Part shown: piece after piece, positions 35,952 through 46,051 of the stretch
Layout: each line of letters starts with the position of its first letter
How positions within the stretch are numbered: position 1 is the stretch's first letter
Source of the DNA: Monosiga brevicollis MX1
Taxonomy: Eukaryota > Opisthokonta > Choanoflagellata > Craspedida > Salpingoecidae
Direction: 5' to 3'
NCBI RefSeq assembly: GCF_000002865.3
Contig: NW_001865046.1
Coordinates: 331,492 to 395,491 of the forward strand
DNA length: 64,000 nt
The notes under the pieces: model-generated
The model's input: the letters and a program-made list of their open reading frames with translations, nothing else
What the model was told of the DNA's origin: nothing
Database searches by the model: none
Translations under genes and position numbers: made by a program

Positions 35952-37051
35952 ATGGATCGCGACGCCTGTTTGCGAAGAACGGTGCTCGTGCGCCACGGAC
36001 CCCGCTTCGGCTCGGGCTTTCTCATCGCCCCGCAGCTCGTCATCACATGTGCTCACTTGGCCTCGGGCACCGCCATAAGGTACGCTTGGCGACAGCTGCT
36101 CACTCACCTTCTGCGCCACCGTTCAAGCCGAAGTGTGCCTCACGGTCGCCAGCTGTTGGGCCGTTTAACTCCCAGCAGAAACACATCCAATGGTGGCCAC
36201 TGGTGCATCATCGTTCCGAAAGAAGAAGCGAGCACCGCCGCTTGGCCTGCCACATGCCTCTTTCAGGATCACCAGCTCGATGTTGCTATCCTGCACTGCC
36301 CTGCGCTGTGTGCCCCGGCCAGCGTCCATATCGCTCCAACAGCGGCAATGCTCAAGCTAGCACCCGAGGGCCCCGTGACGGCCCTGGTCTGTGGATTTCC
36401 CCGAGCCCAGCGTGCCAGCGATGCGCGCCATGCAGTGGCTAGCCTGGGCCATGCTGTTCTACACTGCTCACCCGTTACCTCCACTCCCTGCTCGCCCCGC
36501 GTTCCGGCCATGTTTATTGTAGCTGCTCCAGGTCAGAAGCGTGATGCCGCTTCTTGGGCTGATTTGTACTCGAGTTGATCTGACGAGGATGCTTGCGTTG
36601 TTTGACTCGTAATATGGCTGTGCATGCGCGCAGTCTACCAGGGCTGTAGTGGAGGCCCTCTCTTTCTGGCCTCTGGGCCGGGCCGCTATCACTACGCAGG
36701 CATCATCAATAGCTATGCGACGGTGCGTGACTCGTGACCTTTTGCGCCTTCACACTCATCAATATCCAGAGGCATGACACTTCCTGACCAACTTGTCTTT
36801 CGCAGGTCTATCAAAGGGGCCAGTTTGTGGACAAGCACGGCATGGCATTTGCGCTTCCTGCCTCCATCTTGTGGGCCGCGACTCAGGAAGCTAGCTTGAA
36901 CCTGACATTGCGTTGGCCACTACCACCCGCCCTGAATGCAGTTGTGGCACAGCTATGGGAACAGTATCCAGTACCCGAGTCCCATGCTGGCGCTGGTGCT
37001 GGTACCGCTGCCAGTGCGATCGCAGCCATGACGGTGATGAGTAAATTGTGA
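35952..37051 (+). CDS. TYSND1: TYSND1-like peroxisomal trypsin-type protease
   Basis: Exons 35952-36531, 36634-36722 and 36806-37051 join in phase to 304 residues. The serine-protease triad is visible: VLVRHGPRFGSGFLIAPQLV followed by ITCAHLASG (His), HQLDVAILHCPA (Asp), and VYQGCSGGPLFLASGPG (Ser in GxSGGP). GIINSYATVYQRG and FALPASILW match the last strands. The protein ends MSKL, a type 1 peroxisomal targeting signal. In animals TYSND1 is the peroxisomal protease that trims PTS2 leaders and beta-oxidation enzymes. It is shorter than the human protein (566) and lacks that protein's extra N-terminal half. A cryptic donor at 36080 leaves open a small extra intron. The start is the first ATG ahead of the conserved strand. 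Confidence 0.87.
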
Positions 37052-37385
37052 GTTTAGGCTCCTGGCTTGTGGATAAAACAGAACCAAACAGTAGAGGGTT
37101 AGGCTATGATACGCTAAGCGTAGCCGCTGCGCGGCTTTGCGGCCTTCCTGCTTCACATCTTGTCCAGTGCCCGTCATCCCCTGTGCGTGTGACACAAACG
37201 CGGGTGTCCAGATTGTGCGCTGGGTCAATAAAGAGACGTAACGCAAGGCTAGAATTTACACAATTTCGAGAATCAGGTTGGCAAAAGAGACCAAAGAGGT
37301 TCACGCCATGGTGCACAAAGATTGCATTCGCAAACATAGAATGTTGAGAGGGATGGAAGGTGGCACACGGTGCCTTGCGTGCTAC
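37052..37385. other. Convergent intergenic region
   Basis: 330 bases between the 3' ends of the peroxisomal protease gene and UBE2G1. Nothing is recognised here. Confidence 0.6.
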
Positions 37386-38647
37386 TTAATCATAGGCCTC
37401 TTCCTGGCTTCGCCGAATGCACTGCCGCACCTGAACCGTAGGTGTCAGGAGCAAAATCAAGCTGGGTTATGTCTCATCGACCTCAAAAACGAGATGCAGG
37501 CGCACAAACACTCACTCACCTTTTTCTTGAAGCCTTGCGGATCCTCGCGCAGTTGCTTGGCGGCGTCCAGATTGGCCGGGCTCTATCAAAGGTGGTCAAA
37601 CCCCCGTTGAGCGAGCATGCGAACAGCACCAGAGCGAGCTCGTGTAATAACAGGCTGCTCAGCTGTTAGGCATGCGGGGCACCAGCAAAATTCCGCCAAA
37701 CATTTCCTTCGCACCTCATCGTTGGGCTCAGACATCATGGAGAGCACGCTCTGCCGCATCCAGTCGCATCCCACGGTCGATGCAGGCATGAGCACGGTGG
37801 TAGTTGCAATGTCGCCAGATCAGGACCAAGGTAGATACGCAAGCGGAAGCACACTTACGAGCAAAATGGTCGTCACGGTGTGAATGGGTAGCCAACGCTC
37901 TCCGCTTTGCTCGTACCCAAACTCATCGTCGCCTGCGCGCAAGCAAAAGTATGTGCACGGTCGAAACGGAAAGAGCCAAGTCAAACCCAAAAGGAGGTAA
38001 AGGGCTGGGAGGCAGCGGCACAGAGGTGCTATGCATCTGACCTGGTGGGTGCAAAATAGAGATGCACACCTCGCCAGATTCATAAACGTTGGGATGCCAG
38101 GGAATCACCTGGCATGCATGATAGACCCAGCCCACCTGGTGAGCTTCAAGGCGCCTCTGAGCGATCACGGTCCCGAGCCATCACAACAAAGCAGGAAGTC
38201 CGACTCCAAATGCGGCCACACCTTGACAAACGTCATTTTCGGCGGCAAGCTGGGATATTCTGCGCTTGCATCGGCCGGCACATTGGTCAGACAATGGGGC
38301 AGCGAAGAGAACCTCAACCAGACACTTGTTTGAGCAAAAGAGCCCAGCGCCATACAAACAAGATCCTAGACAAGGACTTTGCGTACCACGCGGAAAAATC
38401 AGCTCGGCTCGAAGCATAGCCCCGGCATACAGCGTGCCCTCGGGAGGCATCATCATGACCTATAGCACCACCCACGTCCAAGTGAGTGAGCGGGCAATGA
38501 CGCTGGATAATGCGCCGCCAACAAAGAAAAACGTACCTCCCAGTGATAAATGTCGTCATCCTTCAACCCCGCTGAGAACCCATCGACAGGGCTCTTGGTC
38601 AGCTCCTTCAGCTGCCGCTGCAGCAGCAACGCGCTCGGCTCCACCAT
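37386..38647 (-). CDS. UBE2G1: Ubiquitin-conjugating enzyme E2 G1
   Basis: Eight minus-strand exons (38537-38647, 38387-38459, 38222-38259, 38042-38108, 37859-37932, 37715-37750, 37520-37582, 37386-37430) join with every phase matching to 168 residues. Human UBE2G1 has 170. It reads SALLLQRQLKELTKSPVDGF, DDDIYHWEVMMMPPEGTLY, FPREYPSLPPKMTF, then the catalytic core WHPNVYESGEVCISILHPPG with HPN and the active-site Cys. The acidic loop DDEFGYEQSGERWLPIHTV is the insertion that marks UBE2G and CDC34-type E2s. The end is RQCIRRSQEEAYD. These E2s build Lys48 chains, often in ER-associated degradation. A longer start at 38662 (MQCSS) is possible, but the MVEPSALL start fits the family better. Confidence 0.96.
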
Positions 38648-38833
38648 GCTGCTGCACTGCACTCGTCGCAGACCTGCCTCGTTCTTCCGCGTCCGTCCGT
38701 CCGTCCGTCCGTCCGTGTGTGTGTCTATTCAGCAAATCCCACTCCCGCCACAACACCTGTTGTATTTCCCTGTCATAACCCTCACTCGCACCGCGATAAC
38801 CTCAATTTGACCTCTGCATAACACCACGAACAG

Positions 38834-38904
<71 letters not shown>

Positions 38905-39438
38905 AGACGAGCAGAGACGTTGGTCGATCCCCTCTCTTTCTTTGCTCTCTTTCTTTGGCGGTGGGCGGATCCGTGGTAAGTGGTGTTCTTGATGATGGAC
39001 AAGGCGGTCCGCTAGGGGAAGAGAATGGAGAATGATGCTTGGGACGTGGGTGGGGAGGAGGTGGGGAGGGTTCTGCTCAACTTGGTCACGTGCGATGGAT
39101 TTGTTGTGCAATAAATAGGTGCTTGTTTGTTCGAGCGACAGCCAGTTGGTGTGAGGTGACTGCATAACACCTCTTCGTAACAGCGCTTGCGTACACATCG
39201 TGACCCGGACCAAGACCCGGCTTGATGGAGACTGTCGCATCTGGCAAGTGGCATTTTTCATCGGACCTCTTCGGTTTAAGACCCCAACCGCCACCCCAAC
39301 GCTCCAACGCTCTACTGCCTCTGCGTGCCTCCCGGCCGCTTTCGACTCCCTTGTCCTCGTTGATGGAGGCAAGTGAGGCTGACGAATCTTGTCGTATTCA
39401 AGCTTTCAAGCGCCGCAAGCGCTAGTCCACTCGCCGCC
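38648..39438. promoter_or_regulatory. Divergent promoter region UBE2G1 / eEF2 paralogue
   Basis: About 790 bases between outward-facing starts. A (GTCC)n run lies at 38693-38716 and a (TG)n run of about 67 bases at 38835-38901. Open frames here are low-complexity products of those repeats. Confidence 0.6.
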
Positions 39439-42400
39439 ATGCTATCAAAGGTCAGGCATCCCTAACCCAGAACCAGCGCGCCCCCAACGGCATCGCGACA
39501 TGCCAAAACCATGAGCAACTCACTCGGCTGTCTTGTCGCTGCGTAGATCAAACCCGCTGCGACCCGCAACGTCGCTGTCATAGCGCACGTCGATCACGGC
39601 AAGACTACGCTGTGTGACTCGCTCCTTGCTCGTGCGCAAGTCCTCAATCAAGCCAAGGTCTGACCCTCAACTAGCCTAGACTTTGCCTGCGGCTCTTTGA
39701 GCCCAATGGCGTCTCTTCAACTCAACGATACTCACCCTTCCGTTGCTTCACCGCCATCGTATGGTGAGCTAGGCTGGAAAGTCTTTGGCGCTGGACACGG
39801 GCGAGGAAGAAAAGGCGCGCGGCATCACCATCACCTCCACCGGCATTCGCCTGGTCTTCGATGGGTCAGTCGGGGACGGCTGTGCCTTTTGATGTGCTTT
39901 CGTTACCAGTGTACTCCTGCTCCTCGAAATCCGATGCCTCTGCTGCTTGTTTGTTGCTGCAGCCTGTTTCTCACGCGCACTGTTACGTTTGCCCCGTGCC
40001 TCTTCTTGCGCGCCCTGCCGTTGTCAAATAGGATCGAGCCGCGCTCAGGCTTGCCAGCTAGCAACAAGTTGGGGCCATTGGTTGTCGAATCAGACACCCT
40101 CTACCTCGGTATTGCACAGTGACTGGTCTGCATGAGCCTGATGTGCTTCCACGACCCATACCCATGCCCCGTTCTCACGCAACCACCTGCTTCGCCTTTT
40201 TTCTGCCCACTTTGCCATTTGCCATGACACAGGCAATCTCCCAGTTCCGGGACGCTCCAAGGACTTTGAGGATGAAGCAGCCCTGGACCATGCGCTGCGC
40301 CAGCTGATTTGCGCTGGCCAGCCAATGGACAAAGCCCAGCTTCAAGCCTTGGAGCTGCGCCCCAAGCGCGGTTTTGCCCTGGCGCGCTTCGCCTCCCCCG
40401 AGGCTGCCGGCCAAGCCTTGAGGTTTGTGGGCATCACTTACACAGAAATTGCGCGACGTGGCATGTTCTTGGGGGTCTCAAGTGGACCGAATACAGCTCA
40501 TACCCTTCCTGTGGGTCGAAGCGTAGGCGTCTGCAGGATGTACCAGACTTTGGTGGCCGTGTTTTGGTCGTTGAGCCTCAAGCTGCAGGCCCTGAGCAGC
40601 AGTTGTTTGGCTTTCTCGAGGAGCACCAACTAGCCCCAGCCACTTTTGAACTGCAAGAGGACGCCAACGCACCTGGTATGACACAACTATGGCTCAGTAT
40701 TATGGCCCTGTCGCCCACCCCACTTCGCATGCCCATGTGCTGACCCTACGAACTCCCGGCTGAAACCGTTCTTCCAGGCCAATTCAAGTGCACCGCGCGC
40801 ATACCCGACGTCCTTTCCACAACCACCGAGTCTTACCACCCCAGCCGCAAGGCAGCTCGCCGAGCCGTGGCCTCGGCTGCTCTCTCTGCTCTGCAAAGCA
40901 ATGAGGAAGCACCTTCGGTTCGTCGATGCTCCATGGCCAGGTGTACCTTGGAAGCGCTGTTCTGACTCTGTTGCCTATCTTGCTTCAACTTTGACACGAG
41001 TAGAAGCTTGTGGTCAACTTGATCGACTGCCCCGGTCATGTAGACTTTAGCGGCGAGGTGACAGCCAGCCTCCGCTTGGCTGATGGGGCGCTGGTTGTCG
41101 TGGACGCTATCGAAGGGGTGGGCGTGCAGACTGAAACGGTCCTGCGCCAAGCCTTGGCGGAAGGCGTGCGTCCTGTGCTCGTTTTGAACAAGGTAAGAGA
41201 CATGTGCTGCGGTAGCCCAGCGCCTCGCCTGGTCCAGGATAGGTTTTGCCAAAGGGCCCCGCCACGACCACCACATGCGCAACCTGAAGTACACGTCTGT
41301 TCTCATGTTTTGTTTTGTTTTTTGGTTTTTTGTTTTTTGTTGTTTTTTCTGTCTCGCGCAGGTGGACCGCTGCATCACCGAGCTGCAATACGACCCCGAG
41401 ACCAGCTACCTGCGCTTCGAGGCCACCATCGCGCACGTCAATGACTTGATCGCGCAATATCAACCCGAGGGCGCAGACTTTGCCGTGTCCCCGGCCGACG
41501 GCTCTGTGGCCTTTGCCTCTGGTCTGCACGGTTGGGGCTTCACTTTGCCCCAGATGGCAGCTCGCCTTCTTGCCAAGCAGCGTCCTGATTACACGCCGAG
41601 TCGAGGAGAAGTGATCAAAGTAGCCCGCAGACTGTGGGGCTCTTATTACGTGGATCCTGTCTCTGGCAAGTGGAAGCGTGATTGCCCGCAGGACCCAAGC
41701 ACGGGCCAGCCTTGGTCGCGAACTTTCTGCCACGTCGTGCTGCAACCCATCTATCGCGTCTTTGAGCTGCAAGCCAACGATGATCGCGAGGTGAGTCCCG
41801 CTCCTTTTACACAAAATTCTCGCCCGAGCCTCTGCGCCGCCGAAAAGGCACCCATTCCCATTTTCACACAAGGCGCTTCCTTTTGCCTCGTCTTACCTTG
41901 ATGCATTGCGCCCCTCGGCGGTGTGCGGTGCCGGCCGGATTGACTGCAGGGCCTGCGCCGCCTGAGTGATAAGTTCGGGTGTGTGCTCAAAGAGCACCAG
42001 TGGTGTGACGATAGCCTCAAGGACATTCGCAAGCTCATCATGAAGCAGTGGCTGCCTGTGGCTGAAGGCATGCTCGAGATGATCAACTGGCGCCTGCCCT
42101 CCCCCTTTGAGGCCCAACCCATCCGCTTGCCCTTTGTATATGACGGCGACCTCGAGTCTAGCACGGCCCAAGCCATTGCAGCGTGCCGTGCCGACGGCCC
42201 ACTGGTGGTCTATGTCAGCAAGATGCTGCCAGCCCCGGGCAAGTCCAAGGAAATTATTGGCTATGGCCGTGTTTTCTCGGGCACTGTGCGTTCGGGTGAC
42301 CGTGTTCATGTACTGCGGCCCGAACACACCGCCGAGGCACCCGCTGTTCAAGCAGAGGCCACGGTCCGCGTTGTGGCTCGTGTCGGTGCCACCACCATGC

Positions 42401-44451
42401 AAGGTCTCGGTGACGCCTGCGCCGGTGATATTGTCGGCCTCGTGGGACTTGAAGGCGCCATGACCAAGGCCGGTACGGTCACAGACAGTCCTGCCCAGGT
42501 GGACAACATCAAGACGATGCGCTTCAGCGTGAGCCCAGTTGTACGCGTGGCCATCCGAGCTATCAAGGCCGCTAACAACAACAAGATCGTGGCTGCCATG
42601 CGTCGCGTTGAACAGCAGGATCCCTGCCTTGAGTGCCTCGTCGACAAGGAGACGGGCGAGAAGCTTGTTGCCGGCGTCGGAGAGCTCCACGTCGAGGTAG
42701 CCATCAAAGCCATCGCCGCCGCCGCTGGCTGTGAGATTCAGGCCGATGAGCCCGTCGTGCAGTGTGTGGAGACCATCTTGAGCCCATCTGAGGTGCGGTG
42801 GCAGGACTGAGATGCGGAAAAGTGTGTCAATTGTTTTGCAGGACAACGACATGTCTGACACCACGCTGCTTTTGCTTTGATATGCCTTGCCGCCGCCTAG
42901 GCCTGCCTGGCCAAGTCCAGCAACAAGCATAATCGCTTGTTCGTAGTGGCCGAACCATTGCCCAGTGAGCTCATCGAGGCCCTGGACAGCCAGCGCGTCA
43001 CCATGACTCAACCTTTGGTAAATCTCGCACCAAGAAATACCTCGTCACAACCATTGCTCTTGCCTGACTCACACTATTGTGTGTGTGTGTGTACGTGTGC
43101 GACCCTGTGCCATAGTTGACGCGCGTGCAGTTGGTCACCGAGCTCACCGGCTGGGATCGCAACATGGCCCGCAAGGTTTGTGGTGAACGCCTTTGACTAC
43201 CATCTGTGCTGTGCAGCATGCTGACGATGCACGTTTGCTTTGATTGCCTTGATAGATAATGAGCATGTCAGGCACCAATGTTCTGGTGGACTGCACAGTG
43301 GGCATGGACCTCAGTGGCATTGCCGACCTCGTCATTCTTGGGTTCAAGCAGGTGAGCATGCATACCCAACCAGTCGGCCTTTGTGCATCGTAGCGAGTAA
43401 GAAGAGTCGCCAAGTGCTCATCCGTTGTTGTGCTTGCCCCCTCTTGTGCGTCAGATTTGTGCCCAAGGCCCTGTCACCAACGAGGCGTTGGCCGGAGTCT
43501 GCTTCAAGATTGTGGATGCCAAGATGCATGCGGTACGCTATCGACTACTCTGGAATGAAAACAGCAGTTCGCGACCCTCCAACCTTACTCCAACCTGCTA
43601 CACTTGTGGGTGCTTTGCATGGTGACATCTAGGATGCCGTGCACCGTCGCATTGACCAGATCTTACCCATGGCTCGTGCTGCGTTTGCCGGAGCGGTCCT
43701 ATCGGCCCAACCTTCAATGCAAGAGCCCATCTTCCGGGTTGACATCCAAGGTAAGGTTGGAGATGATGGCTACAGTGGCTGACGTTACACCTGGACCGGA
43801 GCCCCAGAGTGGCATGACTGGCAGACTCACGACGAATTATTGGTACTGGGGACTACAGTGCCGGCTCGGGCGTTGAGCGCTGTGCCCAAGGTGTTGAAGA
43901 ACCGCCGTGGCGCCATCTTTGAAGACATGGTGGAACCGCGCTCCGGTCTGCACACGGTGGCTGCTCATCTGCCCGTCCGCGAGAGCTTTGGGTTTGCTGG
44001 TGATCTGATGGGAGCAACTTCAGGCACGGCTTTCCCAATGACCTCTTTCAGTCATTGGCAGGTTGGTGCTACCGTGGATTTCTTCTGTGTGCTCTGGCGA
44101 TGGGAAGCGATCTGCTGTGAGATGTTATCGAACCACTTCTCGTCTAGCCTACCTACGGCCTGCTTACTCCTGATCCTGTGCTGGCCCCAAGCTGGTTGAT
44201 GGTAGCGTCGATGATGACACTTCCATGTGTGGTCGTCTGGTGCAAGCCACGCGCGTGCGCAAGGGATTGCCGGTACGCCTGCGCCTTGTATTCAAGGCAG
44301 TCTAGCCGCTGTTGTTTTTTGTTGACTTTTTGTCCTTGGGTCTTTTACGTTGAGCTTTTTTGAATCGGTCGCTCATGAAGTGTTTCTGCTTTGAATGTAC
44401 ACCAAACAGGTGCGCGTCCCTGTGCCCGCCGACTTTTTGGATCGCTTGTAG
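39439..44451 (+). CDS. eEF2 paralogue with RRM and dsRNA-binding insert in the GTPase domain
   Basis: Eighteen exons (39439-39450, 39547-39657, 39773-39864, 40032-40108, 40233-40422, 40527-40675, 40778-40917, 41004-41192, 41362-41790, 41950-42792, 42901-43017, 43131-43175, 43256-43351, 43455-43532, 43633-43750, 43859-44061, 44192-44272, 44410-44451) join with all phases matching to about 1003 residues. G1 is AHVDHGKTT (17-25), switch [15 protein letters not shown]3 [16 protein letters not shown] (from 262), and G4 VLNKVDRC. Domains II-V follow ([48 protein letters not shown] at the end). Residues 73-257 are an insert. TLYLGNLPV (94-102) and KRGFALARF (142-150) are RNP2 and RNP1 of an [23 protein letters not shown] to [17 protein letters not shown] (187-249) reads as a dsRNA-binding motif. 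The diphthamide loop is DAVHRRIDQ: the His is kept but GGG is lost. EFTUD2 and EFL1 fit less well. Exon 17's acceptor is the weakest. Confidence 0.85.
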
Positions 44452-46051
44452 GAGCACACCCAGTGCTCTGCAGATCACAGACCTGTTGGCCTGCTGAGGA
44501 GTGAACTCGAGTCTTGTTGTGACTTGTCTGCCTTGGCCAATGTCGGTTGTTTACGCGCCTCCCTAGCATATGGACCAACGAGTGCACGAGCATGGCCCCG
44601 TATCGTTGGTCATGCTAGAGGTGGTTGCCGGTGAGCAGTCGATCAAGAGCCAGCCAGCCTTTCATATATCCGGCCGGCCATGGTTGATCCGCGCGTATCT
44701 TTCAATGTTTGTGAATGTGTCCATGTTTGTTGATGGCAAAGGGGTGTTTATGATTCACGTGGCTTTCAGCCTTTGGGCTGAAACTCGGAAGCATGCGACC
44801 ATCCTTCTCGTCACGCAAATCGTCAGTCCCCCGTGGCCACCGAGTGCACGAGCATGGCCCCGTATCGGCGATCGCCATCGGGTATCGACTTGACGATTTG
44901 ACGCGTTCGATGGGGTAGTGTGTCGACATGCTTTCAGAACGCAAGCATCGCCTTTTGAACACAAAAGCCCCCTCCCTCGTTCCTTTTGCTGAGCTCTCGT
45001 CCCAAATTCTTGCGGCGGAAGGATAGCGCTGTCCATTCCTCGCTCGTGTTGTTGACGACCTGCAATTCAGTTCGAACAAAGTCTTTTTCGTTTGCCATAG
45101 AGACTTTGAGGCCATCTCACTGCTTTCGATGAGGGGGATATTTTCGCAAAAAATCTAGGTGTGCTGTTCCGATACACAGGAAGAGTAAAACAAACTACAC
45201 TTGGTCACACGACGCTCTTAGATGGCTGACAATTTCGACAGATTGAATCGCTCTAGTGTACTTCCGCATGGCAAAAGAGCTGATTCTCACTGTTTTCGCG
45301 AAAGCGCGATTTTAGGCCATAATACTAAGGGAAGATAAGACAAGCCTTCAAGAAGAAGATAAAACAAAATCTGACACCTTGCTCGGTGCGCTCGGGTCCA
45401 TTCGTGCATGCCCGAAAGAGCTGACCGAAGCGGAGCCGTGCCTCTGAGCCGAGCCGACTCTTGTCGTGCATGTATGTACTTCATCATGTTGCTGTGCGTG
45501 TGTCTCTCTCTCAACTTATTCTTATTTTCTCTCTTTTTCTCTCTCTTCTCTCCCCTTCTACTTGTATCTCCTCTGTCTCTGACCTTGTGGTGTCGACTCC
45601 GTGCTTCGGCGGATTTGTTCGATTCGCAACTTCGCCTTCTTTTTTAATCTTCACAACTTCACATGACAAACGAACCAGATCAAGATACACTCGTGTTCAG
45701 ACATCTTTGAAGCTGTTTGAGTTCCAGGCACGATACTGGCTCTGAAACACAGCCACGTCTTGCTCATTCCAATCACGAACAAGCTCTACACTTCCGTGTG
45801 CAGTGCGCCATGGTGCGGGCTGAACCTCAACAGTCAACTTTGAGCGAATGTGCACGTTTGTGACTTTGCAATGTTTGTGCTGCATGCACCTTAGACTTTT
45901 GTGATTCGAAAGTATCTCGCCGTTTCATCTCTAAGAGCCACAGGCACTTTCTTCCGCCTCATTCTGATCCGCGTCCATGCATGCATGCATGGAATTCGCC
46001 TGATCTTGTGCCGAATTTGTTTTGGGGTGTGAGCGCCCACACTTGCGCGCC
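44452..46051. other. Long intergenic stretch without a recognised gene
   Basis: About 1.6 kb. Open frames of up to 137 codons occur on both strands (for example 44702-45115 minus) but match nothing I know. A 27-base direct repeat lies at 44579-44605 and 44841-44867. Around 45490-45590 the sequence is pyrimidine-rich (TCTC). Confidence 0.5.

Noticed and set aside
38782-39372. 196-codon minus-strand frame
   Set aside because: Much of it is a His-Thr run from the (TG)n tract, and the rest shows no family likeness.
39439-44451. Assignment to EFL1 or the spliceosomal EFTUD2
   Set aside because: Segments such as [25 protein letters not shown] and the C-terminal SFGFAGDL match eEF2 better. EFTUD2's altered G1 (GHLHHGKT) and EFL1's long insertion in a later domain are not seen.
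45408-45647. Leucine/serine-rich frame resembling a signal peptide or membrane protein
   Set aside because: It results from a TCTC pyrimidine tract. No neighbouring exon or domain supports it.
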